Assembly: GCF_019977295.1 (NCBI RefSeq)
Contig: NZ_AP024651.1
Location: 496,001-560,000 of the forward strand
DNA length: 64,000 nt
Source of the DNA: Arthrobacter sp. StoSoilB20
Lineage (GTDB): Bacteria > Actinomycetota > Actinomycetes > Actinomycetales > Micrococcaceae
Direction: 5' to 3'
Shown here: one piece after another, positions 44,595 through 54,237 of the stretch
Layout of the letters: every line of letters starts with the position of its first letter
How positions within the stretch are numbered: the stretch's first letter is position 1
The notes under the pieces: model-generated
The model's database searches: none
Seen by the model: only the letters and a program-made list of their open reading frames with translations
Told to the model about the DNA's origin: nothing
Made by a program: the position numbers and the translations under genes

Positions 44595-45233
44595 TCAGCT
44601 CCGGAGATAAGCGAGCACTGCCAGCACCCTGCGATGGCCCCGGTCCATGGTGGACAGTTGCAGCTTTTGGAAGATGTTGCCTATGTGCTTGCTGACAGCC
44701 GTTTCGGTGACCACCAAACGGGAGCCAATGGAGTGGTTGTCCAGGCCCTCGGCCATCAGGCCAAGGACCTCGCGCTCCCTGGGAGTGAGCGTGCTGATGG
44801 GATCACTGGCTCCCCGGCGGCTCATCAGCTGGGAGATCACTTCAGGATCCATGACGGTTGCGCCTCCGGCAACGCGCCGGAGGGTGTCAGTGAATTCCGC
44901 TACCTTACCCACCCGCTCCTTCAAGAGGTACCCCAGCCCGGCAGCACCTTCGGACAACAGATCACCGGCGTAGCGGTCCTCAACATAAGCGGAGAGGACC
45001 AACACCGGAAAGCCGGGCCGTCGTCGTCGGGCCTCACGTGCGGCCAGCAAGCCTTCATTCGTAAAGGTGGGCGGCATCCTCACGTCAAGGACGGCGGCGT
45101 CGGCGTCGTCAAGGACGGCAAGGAAGTCGACGGCGTTGTCCACGGCAGCGATGACATCGAACCCTTCGCTCTTGAGCAGGAGCGACAACCCCTCGCGGAG
45201 GAGTGCGTCATCCTCGGCAATTACAACCCGCAC
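44595..45233 (-). CDS. LuxR-type response regulator
   Basis: 212 residues. Receiver domain with EDD (VVIAEDDALLREGL), phospho-Asp in AAVLDVRMPP, Ser/Lys switch residues in VLVLSAYVEDRYAGDLL...GYLLKERV; LuxR HTH near 150-205 (LTPREREVLGLMAEGLDNHSIGSRLVVTETAVSKHI). The start overlaps the kinase end by 13 bases. Targets unknown; the divergent acyltransferase is a candidate. Confidence 0.9.
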   Translation of the reverse strand: MRVVIAEDDALLREGLSLLLKSEGFDVIAAVDNAVDFLAVLDDADAAVLDVRMPPTFTNEGLLAAREARRRRPGFPVLVLSAYVEDRYAGDLLSEGAAGLGYLLKERVGKVAEFTDTLRRVAGGATVMDPEVISQLMSRRGASDPISTLTPREREVLGLMAEGLDNHSIGSRLVVTETAVSKHIGNIFQKLQLSTMDRGHRRVLAVLAYLRS

Positions 45234-46462
45234 GGCAGTTCCACCTTCACGACTGTTGGTCCGTTGGCCGGGCTGTGGAATTCCAAAACGCCCTCGAAAG
45301 CAGCCGCCCGGCGTCGAATTCCTGCCAGCCCGCCACCTGGACGTTCCACCGCCCCGCCACGGCCGTTGTCCTCCACCGAGATCAGGAGCCGCTCAGCAGA
45401 TCCGTCCCGTTTGACCACCACGGACAGCCGGGTGGCGGCACTGTACTTATTGGCATTGGTCAAGGCCTCAGCCACGATGAAGTAGCTGGCCGACTCCAAT
45501 GCCGCCGGAACCCGGTGGAGGTCGGACACCATGAGGTTGCAGGGAATGGCCGAGCGGCCCGTCAAAGCCGAGAGCGCTCCTTCCAGGCCGAGCTCGTCCA
45601 GGATGGGCGGGTGAATATCGTGAACCGCTGTTCGCAGCCCGGCCAGGGCGTCGGTGGCGGCTTGCTGTGCCCTGCGGACATGGGGAAGTGCGTCCTGCGG
45701 GGTTTTCTCAAGGGTCCGCTCCGCCAGCCCGAGCATCATGACGACGCCCACCAACCGGTTTTGCGCGCCATCATGCAAATCGCGTTCTATCCTTTTGAGC
45801 TCCGCCGAATGGGCATCCAACGCCGCGGCACGGCTGGCCGTCAACGCAGTCACCCGCTCGGCCAGGTACGCGCTCGCAGGAAGCGACAACATCTTTGCCT
45901 GAATCCAGGCAAGGCCTGCAGCCGCTCCGGGAATCAGCCACCAGGAGACCACTGCATATCCAAGGCCTATCAGCAGCATCCACCAAGCACCCTCCCATGA
46001 CGTCACCGGATACAGGTTGACTACAGGCTGGTCGGCGGGGAGGAGGAACCAGTACGTGGGAATGAGCACCGAGTTCAAGGCGCCAAAAGGAAATCCGATA
46101 CACAGGAGCGCGACGACCGGCATCCCCAGCCCGTGAGCCACCAACCACAGCAAATCGCGGCCGGTGCTGCGGGAGAAAACCAAACGGAGGCGCTCTTCAA
46201 AGGAAGGCCTGCGGGGGATGGGAGCGTAGTTTTCGGTCACGGGCATACCGGAGTAGCTGGATGTTCGACGGCGGGCTATCGCCGCCCACCAGCGCAGGCC
46301 GGCTACCGCCCGGGGCGCTACGAGCCATCCGCCGCTGAAAAGGAACAAGGGGATAAGGAGCGCGGCAACCATGAACATGGCCATGGAGATGACGCTGGCG
46401 AGCAGCTCACCAACAAGGTAGCCGTAGGCACGAAGCCATGGCCGAAAACGAGGTTTGATCAT
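45221..46462 (-). CDS. Sensor histidine kinase with multi-pass sensor domain
   Basis: 413 residues. The N-terminal sensor domain (about 1-200) has four membrane helices in two hairpins (VGELLASVISMAMFMVAALLIPL..., LLWLVAHGLGMPVVALLCIGFPFG..., WMLLIGLGYAVVSWWLIPGA), then HisKA_3 (ERDLHDGAQNRLVGVVMMLG, phospho-His near 236) and an HATPase (AEALTNANKYSAATRLSV; SVEDNGRGGAVERPGGGLAGI). The family often senses membrane or cell-wall stress, for example in LiaS/DesK-like systems. ATG at 46462 lacks a strong ribosome site. Confidence 0.88.
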   Translation of the reverse strand: MIKPRFRPWLRAYGYLVGELLASVISMAMFMVAALLIPLFLFSGGWLVAPRAVAGLRWWAAIARRRTSSYSGMPVTENYAPIPRRPSFEERLRLVFSRSTGRDLLWLVAHGLGMPVVALLCIGFPFGALNSVLIPTYWFLLPADQPVVNLYPVTSWEGAWWMLLIGLGYAVVSWWLIPGAAAGLAWIQAKMLSLPASAYLAERVTALTASRAAALDAHSAELKRIERDLHDGAQNRLVGVVMMLGLAERTLEKTPQDALPHVRRAQQAATDALAGLRTAVHDIHPPILDELGLEGALSALTGRSAIPCNLMVSDLHRVPAALESASYFIVAEALTNANKYSAATRLSVVVKRDGSAERLLISVEDNGRGGAVERPGGGLAGIRRRAAAFEGVLEFHSPANGPTVVKVELPCGL

Positions 46463-46572
46463 GACTTCAGTCTGCCGCAGCAGCAAGGGCCTTGGCGGTA
46501 TAGCCAGCTCCACCTTTAACAGGGTGGCCCGCACCATCGTGCCCGAATCCGCTGATCCGTAGCGTCGAAAGC

Positions 46573-47856
46573 ATGAAAAGTGACACAACTGCACAAATGG
46601 CCCGGCCGCACGGAACGGGCACTGCGCGGGATGCCAGTGTGGACGTCATCCGGAGTCTCTGCCTTGTGGTGGTGGTGGCACTCCACGCCCTGATGGTGGG
46701 CGTGAGCGTTGGTCCCCAGGGGCCTGTACTGGAGAATGCCCTGGACGGAAATCCGTGGTTCTCCTCCCTGTCCTGGCTTGTTCAAGTCATGCCGCTGTTC
46801 TTCATTGCCGGCGGCTTCAGTTCCGTCTCGCAATGGCGCCGCATGCAGCTCCGGGGCAGCACAGCCGGTGACTATGTCCGGCTCAGGCTGGTGCGGCTGC
46901 TGGTTCCCGCTGTGGTCTTGGTGGCCTCAGTGGGAACGGGGCTGCTGATACTTGCCGTAGCGGGCGTTCCCGGGGAGATGGTGGAAACAGCCGGGTATCG
47001 AATCAGCCAGCCCTTGTGGTTCCTGGCCGTCTACCTCGGATGTTCGGCGCTTGTTCCCCTGATGGCATCCGCTCACGGGAAGGCGGGGCTCCCGACTTTG
47101 GTGGGGTTGGCGCTCGCCATTGTTGCGGTGGATACGGGACGTTTGTTCATGGAGCTTCCTGCCCTCGGGCACGCCAACCTTGCCTTCGTATGGCTCTTTA
47201 TCCAGCAGCTGGGCTTCTGGCTGGCCGATGGGCGGGTGGGGCGGATGTCCCGTGCGGCACGGAAATGGATTGCGGGTTTGTCCTTGGTCCTCTTGGTCCA
47301 TCTCTTCGCATCCGGCTGGTATTCGGGGGATATGTTCAGCAACCTCAATCCGCCAACGGGCGCCCTTGCGCTCCTGGCAATCGCACAACTGATGGTTTTC
47401 TCCCTCGCCCAAAAGCGCATCAGACGGTGGACCGAAAGGTCCAAGGCCATGTCCCTGGTCAGGTTGGTGGGCTCCAAAGCGATGACCATATATCTCTGGC
47501 ACATGCCGGTGATGGTTTCCCTCGCTGGCCTGCTGCTCATGGTCCCGGTACATCTCCCGGTTCCGGGGACCGCGGAATGGTGGTTGAGCCGGCCGGTGTG
47601 GCTCGTGGCTGTTGCATGTGCGCTCTTGCCGGTTGCGAGGCGGCTGGGGCGTCTTGAACTGGTAAGCGCGTCGAGCAAAGGTCCTCTCACGCACCCAAGG
47701 ATCCTGCTGGGCGCAGTCAGTGGCGTGGCTGGAGTAGTGGTTCTCCTCGTCGATGGCATCACTCCCGGCATGGCCTTCCTCAGCGTGGTTCTGTTCCTAT
47801 GCGCGCTATGGGGCCACCTCGATCTCCGGAAGGCTGGAGCTGCCGCACAACGGTGA
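46573..47856 (+). CDS. Acyltransferase-3 family membrane protein
   Basis: 427 residues with ten or more membrane helices. The N-terminal signature DASVDVIRSLCLVVVVALHALMV contains the essential Arg/His of the OafA/acyltransferase-3 fold, and GGFSSVSQWRRMQ follows. Such proteins O-acylate cell-surface sugars or lipids. It is divergent (110 bp) from the sensor kinase gene and may be its target. Acceptor unknown. Confidence 0.88.
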   Translation: MKSDTTAQMARPHGTGTARDASVDVIRSLCLVVVVALHALMVGVSVGPQGPVLENALDGNPWFSSLSWLVQVMPLFFIAGGFSSVSQWRRMQLRGSTAGDYVRLRLVRLLVPAVVLVASVGTGLLILAVAGVPGEMVETAGYRISQPLWFLAVYLGCSALVPLMASAHGKAGLPTLVGLALAIVAVDTGRLFMELPALGHANLAFVWLFIQQLGFWLADGRVGRMSRAARKWIAGLSLVLLVHLFASGWYSGDMFSNLNPPTGALALLAIAQLMVFSLAQKRIRRWTERSKAMSLVRLVGSKAMTIYLWHMPVMVSLAGLLLMVPVHLPVPGTAEWWLSRPVWLVAVACALLPVARRLGRLELVSASSKGPLTHPRILLGAVSGVAGVVVLLVDGITPGMAFLSVVLFLCALWGHLDLRKAGAAAQR

Positions 47857-48054
47857 GCGGGACCAAAACGGGTTAGACTGGCTGCCGTGATGACCGGATC
47901 GGGCTTCTGCCCTGCACGGATCGGCTACCCGGCCGACCTCTGACGCGCGTTTTGCCCTGCCGCATTGGCAGGTACAGCGCAGTTGCCCCTCGGGCACCTC
48001 CTTGTGGATCGATGACCCTCAAACCATCGAAAACAACCCACAAAGGAGATATCC

Positions 48055-48429
48055 ATGCCTGCACTTTTCAACCACACCATCATCGCGTCCTTGGACCGCG
48101 CCGCTTCCGCCGCGTTCTACCAATCCATCCTTGAAGCGGAGGAAGCTCCCAGCTGGGGTCCCTTCACCAACCTCACGCTGGCCGGCGGGGTAATGCTGCA
48201 ATTCGCCGAGCCGCCGGTCGAGATCCAGATGCAGCACTACGCCTTCCTTGTTGACGACCAGCACTTCGACCGTGCCTATGGGCGTCTGGTGAGCGCCGGC
48301 GTCGAACACTGGGCGGATCCGCAGATGACCCGCCCGGGGGAAACAAACACGGAGCACGGCGGCCGCGGCGTCTATTTCAAGGATCCATCCGGCCATGCCC
48401 TGGAGCTGATCACCAAGCCGTACTTCTGA
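48055..48429 (+). CDS. VOC-superfamily (glyoxalase/bleomycin-resistance fold) protein
   Basis: 124 residues. Two beta-alpha-beta-beta-beta modules: FNHTIIASLDRAASAAFYQSILEAEE and HYAFLVDDQHFDRAYGRLVSAGVE. The metal-ligand positions (His6 early, His of MQHYAFLV, Glu of GHALELITKPY) fit a metal-dependent VOC enzyme. Excellent ribosome site AAAGGAGATAT. Single gene; reaction unknown. Confidence 0.88.
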   Translation: MPALFNHTIIASLDRAASAAFYQSILEAEEAPSWGPFTNLTLAGGVMLQFAEPPVEIQMQHYAFLVDDQHFDRAYGRLVSAGVEHWADPQMTRPGETNTEHGGRGVYFKDPSGHALELITKPYF

Positions 48430-48633
48430 GTGGAACGCGAACGGTGGATGGGGGCCGCGGGGTGGCCGGCCAGGGTTTTAAAAAACTTTTTCAATCCGGA
48501 CCCATCCACCCCGTGCCACCCTCCGAATAGATGGTGAGACACAAACCGCCGGTGAAGCGAAAGCAGCATCAGCAGCCAAGGTCCCACCAACCAATGGAGC
48601 CAACGCCCTGGTTCCAAAAACAAGGAGAATGAC

Positions 48634-49326
48634 ATGTTGTCCACAAAGCGCCCCGCCCTCGCCTTCGTTGGCCTCACAGCAGCCGCCCTTCTCGGTCTTA
48701 CTGCCTGTGGTGGTTCCAGCACCTCCAGCACCCCGTCGTCTTCATCACCGGCTCCGATGAGTTCCTCGGCGGCTCCGTCGTCGATGGCACCGTCGCCGTC
48801 GTCGTCCGCTATGTCCAGCGCCGCGATGGATCCCGCCGCCAACCTTGTAGGCCCCGGCTGCGCCGGATACGCCGCACAGGTTCCGGACGGCGCCGGCTCG
48901 GTAACTGGCATGGCCAAGGACCCGGTAGCCGTAGCAGCATCGAACAACCCGCTGCTCAAGACCCTGACCGCCGCTGTTTCGGGAAAGCTCAACCCCAAGG
49001 TTGACCTGGTTTCCACCCTGAACGGCAGCGAATTCACGGTGTTCGCACCGGTTGACGATGCTTTCGCAAAGATCGACCCCGCAACAATCGAGACGCTCAA
49101 GACGGACGATGCCCTGCTGAGCAAGATTCTCACCTACCACGTAATCCCCGGTCAGCTGACCCCGGACCAGATCGTCGGCACCCACAAGACTGTCCAGGGT
49201 GGCGAAGTGACCGTAGCCGGCACCAAGGACGCCCTCACGGTTGATGGCGCCAACGTGATCTGCGGCGGCGTACAGACCGCCAACGCCACGGTCTACCTGG
49301 TTGACTCGGTGCTGATGCCCAAATAG
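48634..49326 (+). CDS. Fasciclin-domain lipoprotein
   Basis: 230 residues. Lipobox GLTAC (Cys25), a Ser/Pro linker to about 70 and then one FAS1 domain ([81 protein letters not shown]). Resembles the mycobacterial MPT70/83-type secreted FAS1 proteins, which act in adhesion or matrix contact. Two Cys in the mature domain may bond. AAGGAG precedes the ATG. Confidence 0.92.
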   Translation: MLSTKRPALAFVGLTAAALLGLTACGGSSTSSTPSSSSPAPMSSSAAPSSMAPSPSSSAMSSAAMDPAANLVGPGCAGYAAQVPDGAGSVTGMAKDPVAVAASNNPLLKTLTAAVSGKLNPKVDLVSTLNGSEFTVFAPVDDAFAKIDPATIETLKTDDALLSKILTYHVIPGQLTPDQIVGTHKTVQGGEVTVAGTKDALTVDGANVICGGVQTANATVYLVDSVLMPK

Positions 49327-49375
49327 GCCTTAGGCCTCAAGTATCACCAGCAACAAACCAGCAATAAACAGCACC

Positions 49376-49420
49376 ACACAACAAAGCAGGCGCCGGGATC
49401 CGGCGCCTGCTTTGTTGTGT
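49376..49420. terminator. Bidirectional terminator, 20-bp stem
   Basis: Perfect arms at 49376-49395 and 49401-49420 with a five-base loop. Ends in AACAAA/TTTGTT so either direction has a U-rich 3' side. It sits between the fasciclin gene and the convergent small gene. Confidence 0.9.
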
Positions 49421-49456
49421 GCTGCTTTGTTGTGTCGCCTGTTCTGTTGTGCTCTG

Positions 49457-49660
49457 TCAGCGGCTGAAGTCGCTGTCGGTGTAGGACCCGGCCCGGCGGT
49501 GTTCGGATCCGCAAGGGCAGTGGTCAACCTCAATGCGGACCGTCACCGGTTTGGAGGAGTCCAGGGTGAGGGTCACGTCCTCGCCGGACTGGTCGTTGGA
49601 GCCGACCTGGCTGCTGCGGCCGGCCTTGGCGTTGAGGCGGAGGGTGGATGTGTTGGGCAT
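49457..49660 (-). CDS. Small hypothetical protein with a CPCG...H motif
   Basis: 67 residues. GGAAGG precedes the ATG by six bases. After a polar N terminus, the stretch VTVRIEVDHCPCGSEHRRAGSYTDSD offers Cys-x-Cys and two His as a possible metal site. It lies 63 bp downstream of the BCCT gene on the same strand, ahead of a strong terminator, so it is probably the last gene of that unit. No family recognised. Confidence 0.55.
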   Translation of the reverse strand: MPNTSTLRLNAKAGRSSQVGSNDQSGEDVTLTLDSSKPVTVRIEVDHCPCGSEHRRAGSYTDSDFSR

Positions 49661-49723
49661 GGTGGACCTTCCTGGAATGGGAATGGGCTGGCCTGAAATG
49701 GGGATGGGCTGGCCAAAGGCCGG

Positions 49724-51685
49724 TTACTTGGGGTCGGAGTGCTGGGCTGGTTTGCCCACCAGGGGGATGGTTCCCGTGGGCGTTCCACCGGCGCAATCGG
49801 ACTCAGTGCACTTTTCGGCGCATTCGTGCTTGGTGACGAGGTCGAACTGAACCCCGCCGTGCTGCTCAACTCCGGCCCGGATGGCCCGGTCCACCACTGA
49901 GGTGGCCAGACGGCGGTGCAGCGAGAGGGGGTCGCGGCGAAGATCCTTGACCAAGGCGAAACAGAGCAGCAGCATCACGATCACGAACGGCAGGGCTGCC
50001 ACGATGGTGACTCTTTGGAGGCCTGCCAAAGCCTCGGAGGGTTTGTCACCGCCGGCAAGGAGCATGACCGCGGCGACAGCACCGGTGAGGCTGCCCCAGA
50101 AGATCACCACGCCGCGGCGCGGGTGCTCGGCACCGTTGGAGCTCAAGGATCCCATCACGATCGAGGCCGCGTCGGCGCCGGTGATGAAGAAGATCGCCAC
50201 CAGGACCATGGCCAGGACGATGACGGCGGCAGTCAGCCACCCGGGCATGCCCAGGTTCTTTACGAGATCGAACAGGGCGCCGTCGAAGTTGATGGAGGGA
50301 GCACCGTCCACCATGGTCACCAGCCCCGGAGTGCCGGCCTTGTCAGCTTCCTGCTGGACCTGGAACGCGGCCCCGCCGAAAATGCCGAACCAGATGACGC
50401 TCACGACGCTGGGCACCAGCAATACGCCGGTGACGAATTGGCGGATGGTCCGGCCCCGGCTGATCCGGGCAATGAACAAGCCAACGAAGGGCGTCCAGGA
50501 GATCCACCAGGCCCAGTAGAAGATGGTCCAGCTGGTCATCCAGCTGCGGAGGGAATCGTCTCCCACAGCTTCGGTCCGTGAGGACATCTCGGCCAGGTCC
50601 CTGGCGTAGTCGCCCACGGCGGAAGGAATCAGGTTGAGGATGAAAAGGGTGGGGCCGGCAACGAAAACGATCAGGGCCAGGACCACCGCCAGCACCATGT
50701 TGATGTTGGAAAGCCACTGGATGCCGCGGCTGATGCCTGAAACGGCTGATGCGACGAAGCAGAAGGTCAGGACGGCGACGATGACCACCAGCACAGGGGT
50801 GCCGACCTCGCCGAGCCAGCCGTTGGAGGTCATTCCGCTGCCGATCTGGAGGGCGCCAAGGCCCAGGGAAGCTGCGGTCCCGAAGAGGGTGGCGAAGATG
50901 GCCAGGATATTGATGAACTTCCCGATGGGGCCTTCCACCATGCGGATGCCGAACAGCGAGGTGAAGGCCGCGGACACCAGCTGCTTACGGCCGAGCCGGT
51001 ACGTGCCATACGCCATGGCGATACCCACCACGGCGTACATGGCCCAGGGGTGCAGGGTCCAATGGAAGATCGAGGTGGCCATGGCGGTCTGGATGGCAGC
51101 AGGTGTGCGGCCGTCCACTGTTCCGGGTGGCGGGGAGATGTAGTGGTACAGCGGTTCGGCCACGCCGTAGAACATCAGGCCGATGCCCATGCCGGCGGCG
51201 AACATCATGGCCACCCAGGAGACTGTGCGGAACTCGGGCTTCTCGCCGTCCTTGCCCAGCGGGATGTTGCCGAACTTGCCGAGGGCAAGCCAGAGGACGA
51301 ACACAACGAACAAGGAGGCCAGGACCATGAAGAGCCAGCCGGTGTATTCCATGACCCAGTTCAGGGCGCCTTTGGAGGTTTCAGAGAGGCTGTCCCGTCC
51401 AACAAATCCCCAGACCACGAAGGCGACGGCGATGGCGCCCGTGATCCCGAAGGTGACTTTGTCGAGGGTAAGTTTGCGGTTCCGGCGGGCCGAGACGGCC
51501 TGCTCGGTCTTGGCGTGGCGCAGTTCTTCCATGATCTGTTCGTACTCTTCAGAATCGGGAAGGACTTCTGCGCCTCCGTCCTCAGCGTCGAGGGCGGCCA
51601 AGGTGTCGGGTGGAGTGTCCACTAACTGGTCGTCGGCAGGTAACTCCTCTGGTGTAAGGGGTTTGGTGTCACTGTTTATAGCCAT
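49724..51685 (-). CDS. BCCT-family betaine/choline/carnitine transporter
   Basis: 653 residues. An about 95-residue acidic cytoplasmic N terminus precedes 12 membrane helices. The family Trp-rich signature is seen in TIFYWAWWISWTPFVGLFIARISRGRTIRQF, and the glycine-rich helix in FAAGMGIGLMFYGVAEPLYHY. ATG at 51685 after AAAGGA. Context (dimethylglycine/one-carbon genes next door) points to glycine betaine, dimethylglycine or choline for catabolism rather than only osmoprotection. The promoter region contains a TGATATATCA palindrome. Confidence 0.92.
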   Translation of the reverse strand: MAINSDTKPLTPEELPADDQLVDTPPDTLAALDAEDGGAEVLPDSEEYEQIMEELRHAKTEQAVSARRNRKLTLDKVTFGITGAIAVAFVVWGFVGRDSLSETSKGALNWVMEYTGWLFMVLASLFVVFVLWLALGKFGNIPLGKDGEKPEFRTVSWVAMMFAAGMGIGLMFYGVAEPLYHYISPPPGTVDGRTPAAIQTAMATSIFHWTLHPWAMYAVVGIAMAYGTYRLGRKQLVSAAFTSLFGIRMVEGPIGKFINILAIFATLFGTAASLGLGALQIGSGMTSNGWLGEVGTPVLVVIVAVLTFCFVASAVSGISRGIQWLSNINMVLAVVLALIVFVAGPTLFILNLIPSAVGDYARDLAEMSSRTEAVGDDSLRSWMTSWTIFYWAWWISWTPFVGLFIARISRGRTIRQFVTGVLLVPSVVSVIWFGIFGGAAFQVQQEADKAGTPGLVTMVDGAPSINFDGALFDLVKNLGMPGWLTAAVIVLAMVLVAIFFITGADAASIVMGSLSSNGAEHPRRGVVIFWGSLTGAVAAVMLLAGGDKPSEALAGLQRVTIVAALPFVIVMLLLCFALVKDLRRDPLSLHRRLATSVVDRAIRAGVEQHGGVQFDLVTKHECAEKCTESDCAGGTPTGTIPLVGKPAQHSDPK

Positions 51686-51858
51686 GAGCGGGTCCTTTGC
51701 TCGGAGAGTCATGGGCTTGCGTTTATACATGGCCCTTGAAGGGGGTGGCCATCCGTAAGGGTGGAGAGCGTTCCGCATGAATCAACAACATTCGCGCTAT
51801 GCAACAGAGTGCTCTGCGTCACAGTGAAAGTCAAGGTTTTTTCGCTCTTTGACAGCAG

Positions 51859-51872
51859 ATTGATATATCAAT
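51859..51872. promoter_or_regulatory. Perfect palindrome ATTGATATATCAAT in the BCCT promoter
   Basis: A 14-bp perfect palindrome 174 bp upstream of the BCCT start. The core TGATATATCA recurs with one change before purU/gntR (62968) and pdxS (63794). AT-rich against a GC-rich background, so it is unlikely to be chance. Confidence 0.75.
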
Positions 51873-51948
51873 TGGCCTTGAGGTGCAGGGGTGTGTTTGT
51901 ACTGCATGTTGCCCCTGGGGCTGGTGGAAGCAGTTGGTTCGCTGCGGC

Positions 51949-52755
51949 CTAGCTGTGCCGGTAGCCCATACGGGCGCTGATGGTCAGTCCGGCCGTTCGG
52001 AGCCCCTCAATAAGCCCCGGCTGGTCCTCGGGTGAAAACCTGAAGGCCGGACCGGAGATGCTGACCGCGGCAATAACGTTTCCTGAGTGGTTGAAGATGG
52101 GCACGGCCACGGCCGTGAGGCCGATTTCGAACTCTTCATGGACTATGGCGTAGCCATTGCGGGCCACGTCCAGCAGTTGCTTCTCCAGCTCGCCCCGGTT
52201 GGTCACGGTGCGCGGTGTCCGGGCGGGCAGGCCCACCGTTTTGAGGACCTGGGACCTCTCGTCGGTGGTCAACGCGGCAAGGAGTACCTTGCCGCTGGAC
52301 GTGGCATGCAGGGGAGTCAGGCTTCCCACCCAGTCATAGGTGGCCAGCGTCGAAGGGCCCATGGCCTGGTCCACGTTGACGGCGTAGTTGGACCGCAGGA
52401 CAGCCAGGTTCACGGTCTCCTTGTACTCGGCAGCCAAGGACTCCAGGACCTCCCGTGCTTCATGGACCACGCTGAGCCGGCCGGGGATGGACGACGCCAG
52501 GCGAAGTATCCCAAAGCCCAACTGGTACTTGCCGCGCTCGCTGTTTTGCCGCACGATTTCCCGGCTGACCAAGGACCCCACCAACCTGGACACGGTGGAC
52601 TTATGGATGCCCATTTCTTCGGCGATTTCACTCACGCCGGCGTCACCTTCACGGGCAAGGATTTCCAGGATCTGGAGGGCCCGGTCCACGGACTGGACGC
52701 CACCGCCTTGGGCGTCCGCATCCTTTTCGATGTCCGGGTTGTTCCGTGCGGCCAT
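51949..52755 (-). CDS. IclR-family regulator in the betaine/one-carbon locus
   Basis: 268 residues from the ATG at 52755. Winged helix (VQSVDRALQILEILAREGDAGVSEIAEEMGIHKSTVSRLVGSLVSREIV) and effector domain (TVNLAVLRSNYAVNVDQAMG, LHATSSGKVLLAAL, GYAIVHEEFEIGLTAVAVPIFNHSGNVIAAVSISGP). It lies between the BCCT gene and moeA, all on the minus strand. Likely local regulator; ligand unknown. Confidence 0.9.
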   Translation of the reverse strand: MAARNNPDIEKDADAQGGGVQSVDRALQILEILAREGDAGVSEIAEEMGIHKSTVSRLVGSLVSREIVRQNSERGKYQLGFGILRLASSIPGRLSVVHEAREVLESLAAEYKETVNLAVLRSNYAVNVDQAMGPSTLATYDWVGSLTPLHATSSGKVLLAALTTDERSQVLKTVGLPARTPRTVTNRGELEKQLLDVARNGYAIVHEEFEIGLTAVAVPIFNHSGNVIAAVSISGPAFRFSPEDQPGLIEGLRTAGLTISARMGYRHS

Positions 52756-52884
52756 GATGCCTCGTGTCGTTAGTCCAGGCAGGCCGCCTTTACTGGCTTG
52801 GGTTGTCCGGCCTGCGCTCTCGTCTGACCTCATCCTAGACGGAGTTTTGCACGGACCCTTTCACACCAGGGGTACTCGCGTGGT

Positions 52885-54120
52885 TTACTTCCAGGGCAGT
52901 GGCAGGACCGGCACGGGCGCCCCGGCTGCCACGCCTTCGGGGGGAACAGCCATGTATCCATCGGCTCCGGCAAGTCCCCGCATCATCCCCGAAGCGGTAT
53001 GGGAGGCCGGGAACACCACGTCGTGGATCACGCTGCAGGGTATGAGGCGGGTCTTTCCCGGGACCGGATCAACGTCGGCCCCGGATGTCATGAGGCTGGC
53101 TGACGGGATGGGCCGGTCTCCCAAGGCGGCCAGCAGGGGCTCACCGAGGGTCATGAGCGCCATCATGGCGGCGAGCGGATTTCCCGGGAGACCTATGATG
53201 AACCTGCCATCCGGCAGTACGGCCAGCACGGCGGGATGACCAGGCCTCATGTCGATGCCGTCCAGGAGGATCCGGCCACCGAGCGCAGCAACGGCGTCAC
53301 GGAAGTGGTCCGTCCCGGATTTGCCGGTCCCGCCGGTGGTGATGGTGACGTCCGGCGGCAGGGCCCCGGCAACATCAGCATCGTCCAGCGCCGCCATCCA
53401 CTCTTGGTACGAGTCGCCGATCCTGCGCTGGCCACCGGGGGTTCCGCCCAATTGGGAAATGACGGCATCCAGCTGCGGACCGAACGCGTCGCGTACCTGT
53501 CCTGCTGCCGGTTCACCAGAGGTCACCACTTCCGAGCCGGTCAGTACGACGGCGACCCTCGGCTTGCGCTGTACGTGGAGGTAATCGTGGCCTGCTACGG
53601 CGGCCAGAGCAATGTGGGCCGGATTAAGGAGTGTGCCGGCGGGAATGAGGACGTCGCCGGCTCCGGCTTCTTCCCCGGCTCCCCTGATGTGCCGGCCGGG
53701 GAGTGTGTCCTCTGGCCTGGCATCATGGGCGAGGAAGAGCCGGCCGTCCTCGGCGACTGTTCCGCTTTCCTTCCGCAGGACTGCTGTGGCACCCGCAGGG
53801 ACCAGTCCGCCGGTGGCAATGGTGCTGGCTTCGCCCGGCGCAAGCGGGAGCCCCGCCGTCGTCAATTTCCACGGGCCAAAGCTGCCGGTTTCGGCGCCGC
53901 TGCCATTGACAGCCCAGCCGTCCATTGCCGATGACGCGTAGTGCGGAAGGTCCCGCGGGGCAGTGACTGCGCGGGTCAGGGTGTGCCCGATTGCTTCGCG
54001 GAGGGAGACTTTGGACGGGTTCAGCGGTCCGGCGCAGTGGTACGCCAGCTCCCGGGCTTCAGCCCAGGTGGCTGCGTGCCGCACTGAAACGGCAGGGCCG
54101 GCGGCTTCTTGGGTAAGCAT
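52885..54120 (-). CDS. moeA: Molybdopterin molybdenumtransferase
   Basis: 411 residues. MoeA motifs: LPHYASSAMDGWAV near 60, ATGGLVPAGATAVLR, TTGGTGKSGTDHF in the MogA-like domain and FIIGLPGNPLAAMM. It inserts molybdate into adenylylated molybdopterin. It is the last gene of the leftward one-carbon operon, 117 bp after the formaldehyde dehydrogenase with a 15-bp hairpin between. It presumably supplies cofactor to the formate-dehydrogenase-like enzyme. ATG at 54120 chosen over a start 51 bases upstream. Confidence 0.9.
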   Translation of the reverse strand: MLTQEAAGPAVSVRHAATWAEARELAYHCAGPLNPSKVSLREAIGHTLTRAVTAPRDLPHYASSAMDGWAVNGSGAETGSFGPWKLTTAGLPLAPGEASTIATGGLVPAGATAVLRKESGTVAEDGRLFLAHDARPEDTLPGRHIRGAGEEAGAGDVLIPAGTLLNPAHIALAAVAGHDYLHVQRKPRVAVVLTGSEVVTSGEPAAGQVRDAFGPQLDAVISQLGGTPGGQRRIGDSYQEWMAALDDADVAGALPPDVTITTGGTGKSGTDHFRDAVAALGGRILLDGIDMRPGHPAVLAVLPDGRFIIGLPGNPLAAMMALMTLGEPLLAALGDRPIPSASLMTSGADVDPVPGKTRLIPCSVIHDVVFPASHTASGMMRGLAGADGYMAVPPEGVAAGAPVPVLPLPWK

Positions 54121-54154
54121 GGATCGTTCGCTCCCTGGAATGAGGTTAAGTGCA

Positions 54155-54209
54155 GATACCGGGGACTGCACGGCCTTCCCGTAATGCTTGCCGCGCAGTC
54201 CCCGGTATC
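54155..54209 (-). promoter_or_regulatory. 15-bp perfect inverted repeat between fdhA and moeA
   Basis: Arms at 54155-54169 and 54195-54209 (GATACCGGGGACTGC and its complement) with a 25-base loop. No U run on either side, so an mRNA processing or attenuation element is more likely than a classical terminator. Confidence 0.65.
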
Positions 54210-54237
54210 GGTTGATGCGTACTGAGCCGGTGGTGTA

